From NCBI RefSeq assembly GCF_003675855.1, contig NZ_RCIH01000002.1:443654-507653 (forward strand): DNA of 64,000 nt. The letters run 5' to 3'. The translations under genes were made by a program, and so were the position numbers. The stretch comes from Halostella salina (GTDB taxonomy: Archaea > Halobacteriota > Halobacteria > Halobacteriales > Natronoarchaeaceae). Under the pieces are notes generated by a model. It was not told the origin of the DNA. It saw only the letters and a list, made by a program, of their open reading frames with translations, and did not search any database. Positions 30,787 through 39,358 of this stretch are shown here, piece after piece; position 1 is the stretch's first letter, and each line of letters opens with the position of its first letter.

Positions 30787-33066
30787 TCACTCCGTCGGCG
30801 ACGCCGACAGCCGGCCGGGCAGCGTGACCACGTAGAGGATGCCCAGACCGAGCACGTACGTCAGCGCCACCGGGAGCGCGACGATGAGCATCGTCAGGAC
30901 GCCCGACGGCGTCAGCAGGCCGGCGAGCGCGAAGATCAGGATGGTGACGATCCGCCAGCGCCTGTACATCGACTCGAACGAGACGATCCCGCCGAAGTGG
31001 AACAGGAGCTGCGTGACGAGGATGTTGCCGAGGATGCCGATCCCCGCGGTCGTGAGGAAGATGAGCCAGAAGAAGTTCTTCAGGCGGTAGGAGATCACCA
31101 TCCCGGCCTGGTAGGCGTCGGCGACGAGGTAGGAGATGATCGTCGGCGCGACGAAGAGGTAGCCGACGGCGCTCCCGCCGACGACGCCGCCGAGGATCGC
31201 CAGCCCCCACACCGCGAACACGCGGCGGTCGCCGCTGACGAGGCCGCGCTCGGACATGGCGGGCCAGGCGTAGTAGACGACCAGCGGCGCGACGGCCAGC
31301 GCCGCGAGGATCGTCGACACCTTCACCTCGAAGATGAGCGCCTCGACGGGGTGCATGGCGATGACCGGGTCCTGCACGTCGCCGATCACCTCCTGTGGCA
31401 TCTTCCGGAGGAAGTCATCCCGGATCCGCCCGATGCCGCCCTGATAGAGCCAGAAGAACGTCCCCGCGAGGACGACCATAAAGAGGCCGACGATGCGGAA
31501 CAGCTTCGACGTGAGGCTCTGGAGGATGAAGGAGAGGTCGTAGTAGTAGCCGCCGATGTCCTCCTCGGTCGTCTCGTCCTCGGTGAACGCGTCGACCATG
31601 CCGGCGGCGGTGCTGGTGGCGGTGCCGCCGGGATCCTCTCCGCCACCGTCTCCGCCGCCCTCGTCGCCCGCGTCGTCGGCGCTCGCGGCGGCCGCCTCCC
31701 CGTCGCCGTCGTCGTCCGCCTGCGCTTCCTGGACCTCGTCGAACCGGTCCAAGATCGCCTCGGCCTTGTCGGGCTGGTCGGCCTCCATCGCCTCGCGGGC
31801 GCGGGCAAGCGCCTCGTCCTCGGTCAGCTCCGCGAACGCCTCCGGCGGGGCCGCGCGGATCCCCGCGGCGTCAAGCGGTCCCAGATCGATGTCGGCCGGG
31901 TCGGGCGACGTGCGGGCGTCGTACCGTGGCGCGACGGGCCCCCGGAGCACCTTCACCGTGTAGGCGAGCACGAGCAGGATGGCGACCGCGAGGGCGATCT
32001 GACCCGCGACGGCCGCCTGGTCGAGGAGCCCGGTCGGGGCCGAAAGCGGTCGCGTGGTCAGCGCGTTCGGCGTGTACGGGATCGACGGGAGGACGGAGTT
32101 GAGCGCGTCGACGACCGTCCGGTCGACGACCGGCAGCAGGCGGTCGTTGATGAGCCCGACCGCCCCGGCCCGGATACCGGCGACCGATCCGGCGAAGGCG
32201 AGCGCGACGGCGAGGACGCCGACCCCGGCGGTCCGTTCGAACGAGCCCTCCTGAACGGCGTCGGGGGCGGCTCCGGTCCGGCGAACGTTCGTCACCAGCT
32301 TCGCCAGCCCGAGGCTGACGACGTAGAGGACGACCAGCGGCGCGGCCCACATGATCTGCGTGAACGGGTCCGGCGGGGAGAACAGCGCGCCGAACGCGAA
32401 GATGCCGACGATCGCGTAGCGCCACTTGTCGCGGAACGTCTCGTAGGGGACGATCTCGGCGTAGGAGAGGACGCTCATCACGAGCGGGAGCTGTGCGGCC
32501 AGCCCGAACGACGCCGTCAGGAGCAGGAGGAACTGCGTGTAGAGGACGATCCCGTAGCTCGGCTTGATCTCCGCGCGGACGGCGTTGACCGCGAGGAACT
32601 CGAACATGAACGGGAAGAAGACGTTGTAGGCGTACACGATGCCGCCGGCAAACAGTGCGAGGGAGAGTACGACGAAGCCGGCGACGCGGGCGCGGGTGAC
32701 CGGGACGACCGAGTCGTACCCGCGCTCCCGCAGGGCGTCCCGGGAGTAGTACAGGAGGAACGGGATCGCGAGCAGGACCCCGACGAGCAGGCCGATCTTC
32801 ACCTGCAGCAGTATCACGTCGAAGGGGGTGCGGACGATGAAGTCGACCTGCCCCTCGGCGACGGTGCCGCCGAGCCGGGACTTGGTGTTTGCCTGCAGGA
32901 AGTCCCAGACGTACGTCCGGAGGCCCCAGATCGTCGCCATCATGCCGACGACGAAGACGATGAACACCTTCTGGAGGTGGGACTGGGCGGACGACAGCAT
33001 CGCGCCGATCGTCTCCCGGCCCGCGTTGACGGCCTGGACCGTGTCCTCGTCGACGGCCGAACTCAT
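30787..33066 (-). CDS. tatC2: TatC2 (TatCt), double-length Tat translocase subunit
   Basis: A 759-residue membrane protein made of two TatC-like domains joined by an acidic linker: six helices in about 30-330, an extra pair of helices (365-430), the charged linker (about 440-540, Asp/Glu/Gly-rich) and six helices in about 545-750. TatC receives twin-arginine precursors in the Tat export system. Double TatC proteins are specific to haloarchaea, which export most secreted proteins folded through Tat; several Tat lipoproteins are encoded in this window. The start at 33066 (MSSAVDEDTV) is used. It is divergent from tatC1. Confidence 0.93.
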   Translation of the reverse strand: MSSAVDEDTVQAVNAGRETIGAMLSSAQSHLQKVFIVFVVGMMATIWGLRTYVWDFLQANTKSRLGGTVAEGQVDFIVRTPFDVILLQVKIGLLVGVLLAIPFLLYYSRDALRERGYDSVVPVTRARVAGFVVLSLALFAGGIVYAYNVFFPFMFEFLAVNAVRAEIKPSYGIVLYTQFLLLLTASFGLAAQLPLVMSVLSYAEIVPYETFRDKWRYAIVGIFAFGALFSPPDPFTQIMWAAPLVVLYVVSLGLAKLVTNVRRTGAAPDAVQEGSFERTAGVGVLAVALAFAGSVAGIRAGAVGLINDRLLPVVDRTVVDALNSVLPSIPYTPNALTTRPLSAPTGLLDQAAVAGQIALAVAILLVLAYTVKVLRGPVAPRYDARTSPDPADIDLGPLDAAGIRAAPPEAFAELTEDEALARAREAMEADQPDKAEAILDRFDEVQEAQADDDGDGEAAAASADDAGDEGGGDGGGEDPGGTATSTAAGMVDAFTEDETTEEDIGGYYYDLSFILQSLTSKLFRIVGLFMVVLAGTFFWLYQGGIGRIRDDFLRKMPQEVIGDVQDPVIAMHPVEALIFEVKVSTILAALAVAPLVVYYAWPAMSERGLVSGDRRVFAVWGLAILGGVVGGSAVGYLFVAPTIISYLVADAYQAGMVISYRLKNFFWLIFLTTAGIGILGNILVTQLLFHFGGIVSFESMYRRWRIVTILIFALAGLLTPSGVLTMLIVALPVALTYVLGLGILYVVTLPGRLSASPTE

Positions 33067-33172
33067 GAGTCGTCGGACGGTAATCCTGTGGTGGTTATCA
33101 ATCTTCTTCTCTCGTCGGCGGGCGAACGCGGACGCCGCCCGCGGTTCCCGGCGCGAGCAGTACAAAAAGGCC

Positions 33173-33178
33173 TATAAG
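33173..33178 (+). promoter_or_regulatory. TATA box of tatC1
   Basis: TATAAG in GGCCTATAAGAAG, centred about 28 nt before the ATG at 33204, the expected position for a leaderless transcript. Confidence 0.65.
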
Positions 33179-33203
33179 AAGCCGCCTGCCTACACACGGA
33201 CGA

Positions 33204-34211
33204 ATGGCGGACGAGTCGGAGGACGGTTCTGAGCGGGATGCTACCGGTTCCGACGAGCCGTGGGACCCGCCCGAGCAGGAGGTGCCCGACCACTCGGCAC
33301 CGGGCGCGGACGACCCCATCGAGCGAGCGACGCCCGACGCCGGATCGGGCGGCCAGTCGTTCGACCCGGCCGACGACGTGGACACGACGACGCCGCCCGG
33401 CACCCCGGCCCACGGCGGGCCTGAGACCGGCACCGGCGTCGACGAGGAGGTGGAGGACGAGTGGGCACAGCCGCCGGACGACGAGGAGCTGCCGCTGGCG
33501 GCCCACATCGAGGAGATGGTCAAGCGGCTCGGCGTCGTCGTCGTCATCGCCGCGATCGTCACCTCCGTCGCCTTCCCCTTCGCCGAGAACTTCATCACGA
33601 CCATCTGGTACCACATCCACCCGGGGACCGTGGCGACCTGTCCGGGGACGGAGTCCTGCGCGCCGCCCCACGTGTACGGCCCGCTGGAACTGAAACTGGC
33701 CGAGCTGAAGCTGGCGAGCCTCGCCGGCCTCGTACTCGCCCTGCCCGTGTTCGTCTACGAGACGTACCTGTTCATGCGGCCCGGGCTCTACCCGCAGGAG
33801 CGCCGGTACTACCTCGCGGCGGTCCCGACGAGCCTCGTGCTGGCGCTGTTCGGCGTCGCCTTCGCGTACTTCCTCGTCCTGCCGGCGCTGTTCACGTACT
33901 TCCTCTACTACTCGCAGGCGACGGCCGACATCGCCTTCGCGCTCCGGGACACGTTCAACCTGATCCTCATGATGATGGGGACGCTGGCGCTCGTCTTCCA
34001 GATCCCGCTGTTCATCATGCTCGCCATCATGATGGGGATCACGACCCGCCAGTGGCTCGCCGACCGCCGCCTCTACTTCTGGGGCGGGTTCCTCGGCATC
34101 GCCTTCATCTTCAGCCCCGACCCGACCGGGATGGCCCCCATCCTCGTCGCCTCGACGATGGTGATCCTGTTCGAGGGGACGCTGTTCCTCCTCCGCTGGG
34201 TCGGGCGGTGA
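33204..34211 (+). CDS. tatC1: TatC1 (TatCo), Tat translocase subunit
   Basis: A 335-residue protein with an acidic Pro/Gly-rich cytoplasmic N-terminus (about 95 residues) and a standard TatC domain: LPLAAHIEEMVKRLGVVVVI, six helices, the conserved periplasmic Pro/Glu stretch MRPGLYPQERRYY and the short FSPDPTGM loop before the last helix. It recognises the twin-arginine signal peptide. The long hydrophilic N-terminus is a haloarchaeal trait. It is divergent from tatC2, which keeps both subunits under one control region. Confidence 0.93.
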   Translation: MADESEDGSERDATGSDEPWDPPEQEVPDHSAPGADDPIERATPDAGSGGQSFDPADDVDTTTPPGTPAHGGPETGTGVDEEVEDEWAQPPDDEELPLAAHIEEMVKRLGVVVVIAAIVTSVAFPFAENFITTIWYHIHPGTVATCPGTESCAPPHVYGPLELKLAELKLASLAGLVLALPVFVYETYLFMRPGLYPQERRYYLAAVPTSLVLALFGVAFAYFLVLPALFTYFLYYSQATADIAFALRDTFNLILMMMGTLALVFQIPLFIMLAIMMGITTRQWLADRRLYFWGGFLGIAFIFSPDPTGMAPILVASTMVILFEGTLFLLRWVGR

Positions 34212-34340
34212 CCGGGCGGTCCCCGACCGCTCCCCGCACGGGACGTCCTTGAGGGGATACCCTGTGAACAGCGTGAACACGGCACACGCCCGCCGGCCCA
34301 CGCCCGGTCAGTTGCGCCGCCGGTCCGCGGCGTTCCGTTC

Positions 34341-34358
34341 GGTTAACCCGGTTATATC
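34341..34358 (+). promoter_or_regulatory. palindrome and TATA-like element upstream of nasA
   Basis: The 8-bp palindrome GGTTAACC (34341-34348) is followed by GGTTATATCC (34350-34359), a TATA candidate giving a leader of about 120 nt before the ATG at 34500. A second A/T-rich box (TACTTTATTCG, near 34393) is also possible. Nitrate-assimilation operons are ammonium-repressed; which site mediates this is not visible. Confidence 0.4.
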
Positions 34359-34499
34359 CCCTTGAACATCGACCGCCCGGCCACGATCGCGGTACTTTAT
34401 TCGACGTTTCACAACGGGCAGGATTATGAAGTGGTGGGACGTTCAGATGAGTATGAATATCAGCGCGTTCGTTTCGGATCCTATCTTGGAACTGATCGA

Positions 34500-36641
34500 A
34501 TGGCATACCGGAGACGAACTGCCGGGGGTGAGCCGTCCGTGACGGACCAGGTTCCGACGACCTGCGTCCGCTGTGCGGTGGGCTGTGGCCACGTCCAGCA
34601 AGCCGTCGACCAGGGGTACGGGCTGGACCTGGTTCGGGGCGACCCTAGCCACCCGGTCAACCGCGGGCTGGCCTGCCAGCGCGGCGTGAGCGAGACGGCC
34701 GACCCCGACGGCGAGTGGCTGACGCGGCCGCTCGTCCGGACGAACGGCGAACTGACGGCGACGACGTGGGACGTGGCGCTGTCCGCCGCCGCCGAGGGGA
34801 TCGCCTCGGCGGCCGAGCGCGACCCCGACTCGGTGGCCGTCCTCGGGAGCGGCCAGCAGACCAACGAGGCCGCCTACGCCCTCGGCAAGCTCGCTCGCGC
34901 CGGGATCGGAACCAAACACTACGACGCGAACACGACGCTGTGCATGGCCAGCGCGGTGACGGCGTACTACGACGCGTTCGGGAGCGACGCGCCGCCGCCG
35001 ACGTACGACGACATCCCCGAGGCCGACACGCACCTCGTCTGGGGCGCTAACCCGGCGGCGGCCCACCCGGTCATGTTCCGCTGGATCGCGGACTCGGCGG
35101 CCGACGACGGCAGCGAACTGCTCGTCGTCGACCCGGTCGGGAGCGAGACCGCCGAGGTCGCGGACGAGCACGTCGCCCCGGACCCGGGGACCGACCTCGC
35201 GCTCGCCCGCGCCGTGCTGGCGCGGGTGGTCGACACCGACCGCGTCGACGACGCGTTCGTCGAGCGAGCGACGGCGGGGTTCGACGACCTCCGCGCGGCG
35301 CTGCCCGACGCCGCCGAGGCGGCCGAGACGGCCGGCGTGTCCGCCGACACCGTCGACCGCCTCGCGGCCGCGCTGGCCGACGATACGCTGCTGTACTGGG
35401 GGATGGGCGTCAACCAGTCGACGCAGGGGACCGCGACCGCCGGCGCGCTGGTCGACCTCTGTCTCGCCACCGGCAACCTCGGTCCGGGGACCGGCCCGTT
35501 CTCGCTGACCGGGCAGGCCAACTCGATGGGGACCCGCGTCTGCTCCTCGAAGGGGACGTGGCCCGGCCACCGGCCGTTCGACGACCCCGACGCCCGCGAG
35601 GCGGTGGCGTCGGCGTGGGACGTGCCCGTCGCGGCGCTCGCGGCCGACACCGGTCCCGGTCCGGTCGGGATCGTCGACGCCATCGGCGACGACGTCGACG
35701 TCTGCTGGACCGTCGCGACGAACCCCGCCGCCGGCCTGCCGGACGCGACCCGCGCCCGGGAGCGGCTCGACGACGCGTTCCTCGTCGTGCAGGACGCCTT
35801 CCGCTCGGAAACGGTCGAGCACGCCGACGTGGTGCTGCCGGCGGCGACGTGGGGCGAGACCGACGGGACGGTGACGAACATGGAGCGGCGCGTCTCCCGC
35901 GTCCGCCCGGCGACGGACACGCCGAGCGGCGTCCGCTCGGACCTGAACATCATCGCGGCGATAGCCGCCCGCGTCGCCCCGGACCTGCTCGGCCGGCCGC
36001 CGGTCGACCCCGAAGCGGTGTTCGACGAACTCGCCGACCTCACCGCCGGGACGCCGGCGGACATGTCCGGGATCGGCTACGACCGGCTGGACGCCGCCGG
36101 CGCGGTGCGCTGGCCCGCGCCCGACGCCGAGACCGAGGGGGGCTACCGCTACCACGACGACGGCGACTGGTCGTTCCCGACGCCGTCGGGCCGGGCACGG
36201 TTCTCGACGGCGACCCACGCCGGCGTTCCCGAACCGCCGGACGACGAGTATCCGCTGACGCTCACCACGGCCCGCGAGGCCGACGCGTACAACACCGGCG
36301 TCCGGGCGCGCGGCGACTCGCCCACGGCGCGGCTGAGCCCCGCCACCGCCGCGGCGTTCGAGGGGGCTGTCACGGCGGACGGGGACGATGCCGGCGGCGA
36401 CCCGCACGCCGACGCCCGCGTGACCGTCGTCTCCCGCCGCGGCTCGGTCGAGGCGGCCGTCGCTGTCGACGACGGGGTGCCCGACGGCGTCGTCTGGCTC
36501 CCGATCCACCACCCCGCGGTGAACGACCTGACGCTCCCGGCGACCGACCCGCGGTCGGACGAACCGAACTTCAAGCAGTGTGCGGTGCGGCTGGCGAGGC
36601 CGGAGCAGTCGCCCGAGCGCGCCGCGGAGGTGCCGCAGTGA
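34500..36641 (+). CDS. nasA: assimilatory nitrate reductase (NasA), ferredoxin type
   Basis: A 713-residue cytoplasmic molybdoenzyme reducing nitrate to nitrite. An N-terminal [4Fe-4S] site uses Cys22, Cys25, Cys29 and Cys59 (CVRCAVGC... ACQRG). A Mo-bis-MGD domain follows with Cys in NTTLCMASA as the likely Mo ligand, conserved GANPAAAHPV and TGQANSMGTR segments, and a C-terminal molybdopterin-dinucleotide binding domain (YNTGVRARG to LPIHHP). The start MAYRRRTAGG is chosen over upstream non-ATG codons. Its stop overlaps the MobA-like gene start (GTGA), and the nitrite reductase follows, the haloarchaeal nas order. Confidence 0.93.
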   Translation: MAYRRRTAGGEPSVTDQVPTTCVRCAVGCGHVQQAVDQGYGLDLVRGDPSHPVNRGLACQRGVSETADPDGEWLTRPLVRTNGELTATTWDVALSAAAEGIASAAERDPDSVAVLGSGQQTNEAAYALGKLARAGIGTKHYDANTTLCMASAVTAYYDAFGSDAPPPTYDDIPEADTHLVWGANPAAAHPVMFRWIADSAADDGSELLVVDPVGSETAEVADEHVAPDPGTDLALARAVLARVVDTDRVDDAFVERATAGFDDLRAALPDAAEAAETAGVSADTVDRLAAALADDTLLYWGMGVNQSTQGTATAGALVDLCLATGNLGPGTGPFSLTGQANSMGTRVCSSKGTWPGHRPFDDPDAREAVASAWDVPVAALAADTGPGPVGIVDAIGDDVDVCWTVATNPAAGLPDATRARERLDDAFLVVQDAFRSETVEHADVVLPAATWGETDGTVTNMERRVSRVRPATDTPSGVRSDLNIIAAIAARVAPDLLGRPPVDPEAVFDELADLTAGTPADMSGIGYDRLDAAGAVRWPAPDAETEGGYRYHDDGDWSFPTPSGRARFSTATHAGVPEPPDDEYPLTLTTAREADAYNTGVRARGDSPTARLSPATAAAFEGAVTADGDDAGGDPHADARVTVVSRRGSVEAAVAVDDGVPDGVVWLPIHHPAVNDLTLPATDPRSDEPNFKQCAVRLARPEQSPERAAEVPQ

Positions 36642-37321
36642 CTCTCGCCGGACTCGTCGCCGGCGGCTGTCGCCCGGACGAGGGGGGTGACGACGCGGCC
36701 CGCCCGCTCGTATCCGGCGACGGCACGCCGGATCTCCGGCACGTCGCGGAGACGCTCGCCGAGCAGACGGACCGGCTGGTCGTCACCTGCTCGCCCGACC
36801 GGCGGGACGCCGTCGCCGACGCGCTGGACGGACTGGACGCTCGAATCGCCCCTGACCCGACACCTGCCGGCGGTCCCGCCGCGACGCTCCGGGCCGGCCT
36901 GCGGACCTGCGGCCGCGACCGCGCGGTCGTCGTCGCTCCGGACGTGGCGACGGTGGACGGCCGGGTCGTCGACGCACTGGTCGCCGCGCTCGACGCGAGC
37001 GACGCCGACGCCGCGGTTCCGACCGTCGACGGCCGCCAGCGCCCGCTGTGTGCGGCGTACGACGTGGCGGCTGCCGTCGACGCCTGTACGACGGCGCTGC
37101 GCTACGGCGAGGGGAGCATCCGGGGCGTCCCGGTGGGATCGCAGGTCGGCCCGCGAGGGGTCGCGTTCCGCGGCGTGTTGACCGCGCTGTCGGTCGTCTC
37201 CGTCGACGCGTCGCGGCTCCGTTCGCGGGCGGACTCGGCGGCCGTCCGTCGGAGCGACGCCGCCGGGACGGCCCGCGCGGCCCGTGGCGACCCCGTCGAC
37301 CACCGGCGTGGGTCGGATTGA
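36638..37321 (+). CDS. MobA-like molybdenum cofactor guanylyltransferase of the nas cluster
   Basis: A 227-residue protein. The N-terminal LAGLVAGGCRPDEGGDDAAR followed by PLVSGDGTPDLRHVAETLAE is a diverged MobA nucleotidyltransferase start (family form LAGGxSxRMGxDK), and later segments (PDPTPAGGPAATLRAGL, VVVAPDVATVDGRVVDALV) fit a GT-A fold. MobA adds GMP to molybdopterin to make the bis-MGD cofactor that NasA needs. The basic Arg of the Mg/GTP loop and the DK pair are changed, so catalysis should be checked. The gene overlaps nasA by 4 nt. Confidence 0.7.
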   Translation: MTLAGLVAGGCRPDEGGDDAARPLVSGDGTPDLRHVAETLAEQTDRLVVTCSPDRRDAVADALDGLDARIAPDPTPAGGPAATLRAGLRTCGRDRAVVVAPDVATVDGRVVDALVAALDASDADAAVPTVDGRQRPLCAAYDVAAAVDACTTALRYGEGSIRGVPVGSQVGPRGVAFRGVLTALSVVSVDASRLRSRADSAAVRRSDAAGTARAARGDPVDHRRGSD

Positions 37322-37385
37322 CGAACCCACCGTTCCCGGCCGGGCCACCCCCGAACAATCGAACGTGCGTTGGCCTAAAACACCA

Positions 37386-37399
37386 TTAAGACGGCTTAA
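37386..37399. promoter_or_regulatory. inverted repeat upstream of the nitrite reductase
   Basis: TTAAG-ACGG-CTTAA, a 14-nt inverted repeat 65 nt after the MobA-like stop, in an A/T-rich region that also contains several TATA-like sequences (GATATACGGATATG near 37484, TTAATATGG near 37517) before the ATG at 37575. It could be a terminator of nasA-mobA or an operator; the nitrite reductase probably has its own promoter. Confidence 0.4.
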
Positions 37400-37574
37400 C
37401 TCCGACCGCACGTCGGCGGGAGCACGATAATTTTGGAGTTGTTCAATGATTACTCTTTTGCACGTCGTTAGAATAAGATCGACTGATATACGGATATGTA
37501 CGCAAGGAAATCACAGATTAATATGGACGAATGTTCACAACTATTGGCCGGTACGGTCGCGGGGGGCGCTGGCG

Positions 37575-38219
37575 ATGCCGCATAAGAAAGAGGCCTGGAA
37601 GGAGGGCTGTTACGGCGACGAGGTGCGGGAGAAGATCCTAGAGTTCGCGGACCGCGGCTGGGAGTCGGTGCCCGAGGACGAGCGCGACGAGTGGTTCTCC
37701 CGGTTCAAGTTCTGGGGCCTGTTCCACCAGCGCTCCGGCCAGGAGAGCTACTTCATGATGCGCCTGACCAACTGCGGCGGCGTGCTGGAGCCGGGCCAGC
37801 TCCGTGCGATCGGCGAGGTCGCCGACGAGTACGCGACCGGCCCGGCCGAGAACCCCGAGTGGGGGAACGGCTTCGTCGACCTGACGACGCGGCAGTCGGT
37901 CCAGCTGCACTGGCTCAAGCTGGAGGACGTGCCCGCGATCTGGGAGCAACTCGAAGCCGTCGGCGTCTCCTCGCGCTCCGCGGGCGGCGACACGATGCGT
38001 AACATCTCGGGCTGTCCGGTCGCCGGAAAGGCCGAGGAGTACGTCGAGAGCCGCGACCTGCTGGACGAGATCCAGGCGGAGATCCGCGACGACGACGCGC
38101 TGTCGAACATGCCGCGGAAGTTCAACATCAGCGTGACGGGCTGCCGGGTCGGGTGTGCCCAGGACAGCATCAACGACGTGGCGCTAGAGCCCGCCCGGAA
38201 GCTGGAGGACGGCGACTAG
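37575..38219 (+). CDS. nasD: ferredoxin-nitrite reductase, N-terminal part (ends at in-frame UAG)
   Basis: 214 residues from ATG at 37575 to TAG at 38217-38219. The N-terminal half of a nitrite/sulfite reductase: ferredoxin-like half-domain 1 and the first catalytic half, with QSVQLHWLKLEDVPAIWEQL, the conserved MRNISGCPVAG and the TGCRVGCAQDSINDVALEPA segment. Family members continue through (D/T)EVTGFNV; here the codon after GDGD-equivalent Glu-Asp-Gly-Asp is TAG, one base from GAG, the Glu expected from the family. The downstream half follows in the same frame with no other disruption. Read through, the product would be 587 residues, the normal length. A nonsense change or a sequencing error is most likely. 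Confidence 0.85.
   Translation: MPHKKEAWKEGCYGDEVREKILEFADRGWESVPEDERDEWFSRFKFWGLFHQRSGQESYFMMRLTNCGGVLEPGQLRAIGEVADEYATGPAENPEWGNGFVDLTTRQSVQLHWLKLEDVPAIWEQLEAVGVSSRSAGGDTMRNISGCPVAGKAEEYVESRDLLDEIQAEIRDDDALSNMPRKFNISVTGCRVGCAQDSINDVALEPARKLEDGD
38217..38219 (+). other. in-frame UAG inside the nitrite reductase gene
   Basis: TAG directly followed by GTG, in frame between residues 214 and 216 of the expected protein. Other genes in the window use TAG as a normal stop (17351-17353, 45989-45991), so it is not globally reassigned. A GTG immediately after could allow termination-reinitiation and two half proteins. Confidence 0.8.
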
Positions 38220-39338
38220 GTGACGGGGTTCAACGTCCGCGCCGGCGGCGGGCTGGGCGGTCGCGAACCCCGGCCCGCACGGCCGCTCGACATCTTCGTC
38301 AGGCCCGAGAACGCCGTCGAACTCGTGCGGTCGTTCGTGGAACTGTACCACGAGGAAGGCAACCGCGAGAACCGCTCGAAGAACCGCGCCCGTTTCTTCG
38401 TCGACGAGTGGGGGACCGACGCGATCCGGGAGGAGCTGGTCGAGCGGACCGACTTCGCCCTCGAACGCGCCGGGACGGACCTGCGCGACGAGTACACGTA
38501 CAACGCCGGCCGCAAGGCCGAGCGCGGCAAGCACGACCACGTCGGCGTCCACGAGCAGGCCGACGGGAACCGCTACGTCGGGCTGAGCGTCCCCGTCGGC
38601 CGGCTCACCGCGGCCGAGACCATCGAACTGGCCGACCTCGCCCACGACTACGGCTCCGGCGAAGTGCGCCTCACTCGGCGGCAGAATCCGATCATCGTCG
38701 ACGTGCCCGAGGCCGACCTTCCGGAGCTGCTCGACGAGCCCCTGCTCGACGACCTGCCGCCCGAGCCGAACGTCTTCGAGCGCGGCGCGGTCGCCTGCAC
38801 CGGGACGGAGTTCTGCTCGCTCGCGCTGACCGAGACGAAGGCCCGCACCGCCGAGATGCTGCGCTGGCTCCAGACCAACGTCGCGGTGCCCGACGACGTA
38901 CAGCAGCTGAAGATCCACTTCTCGGGCTGTACCGCCGACTGCGGGCAGGCGATGACGGCCGACATCGGGTTGCAGGGGATGCGCGCCCGCAAGGACGGCG
39001 AGATGGTCGAGGCCGTCGACGTCGGCGTCGGCGGCGGGATCGGCGAGGAGCCGTCCTTCATCGAGTGGGTCCGACAGCGCGTGCCCGCCGACGAGGTGCC
39101 GGGGCTGATCCGGAATCTGGTGGAGGCGTACGCGGCGCTGCGCACGGAGGGCCAGACGTTCCGCGAGTGGGTCGAGGCGACGGGCCACGAGACGATCATC
39201 GAGCTCGCCGAACCGGAGGAGACCGACTACGAGGACCCGTGTCTCACCGACGCCAAGCAGTCGTGGTACCCCTTCGACGACGGCGAGAGCCCCGCGCCGA
39301 CCGCGCCGGACGGGACGCCGCTGTCGGCCGATGACTGA
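38220..39338 (+). CDS. nasD: ferredoxin-nitrite reductase, C-terminal part
   Basis: 372 residues in the same frame as the preceding part, starting GTG directly after the UAG. It carries VTGFNVRAGGGLGGREP, ferredoxin-like half-domain 2, and all four Cys ligands of the [4Fe-4S]/siroheme centre: ACTGTEFCSLALTETK (Cys-x5-Cys) and HFSGCTADCGQ (Cys-x3-Cys), the last Cys bridging to siroheme. Conservation of these residues after the stop suggests a recent event. Expressed alone this half lacks the substrate-binding first half and should be inactive unless it pairs with it. Confidence 0.85.
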   Translation: MTGFNVRAGGGLGGREPRPARPLDIFVRPENAVELVRSFVELYHEEGNRENRSKNRARFFVDEWGTDAIREELVERTDFALERAGTDLRDEYTYNAGRKAERGKHDHVGVHEQADGNRYVGLSVPVGRLTAAETIELADLAHDYGSGEVRLTRRQNPIIVDVPEADLPELLDEPLLDDLPPEPNVFERGAVACTGTEFCSLALTETKARTAEMLRWLQTNVAVPDDVQQLKIHFSGCTADCGQAMTADIGLQGMRARKDGEMVEAVDVGVGGGIGEEPSFIEWVRQRVPADEVPGLIRNLVEAYAALRTEGQTFREWVEATGHETIIELAEPEETDYEDPCLTDAKQSWYPFDDGESPAPTAPDGTPLSADD

Positions 39339-39358
39339 CGCTAGGAGCCGGTGAGCCG

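Noticed and set aside
30997-33177. Long plus-strand reading frame opposite tatC2
   Set aside because: It is antisense to clear TatC domains; composition (Arg/Gly/Asp/His repeats) is that of a high-G+C shadow frame.
34443-36512. Long minus-strand frame opposite nasA
   Set aside because: Shadow of the nitrate reductase; basic and repetitive composition, no domain.
38217-38219. Pyrrolysine or other reassignment of UAG
   Set aside because: Genes in the window end in TAG as a normal stop, and no Pyl genes are seen; a single GAG to TAG change explains the site better.
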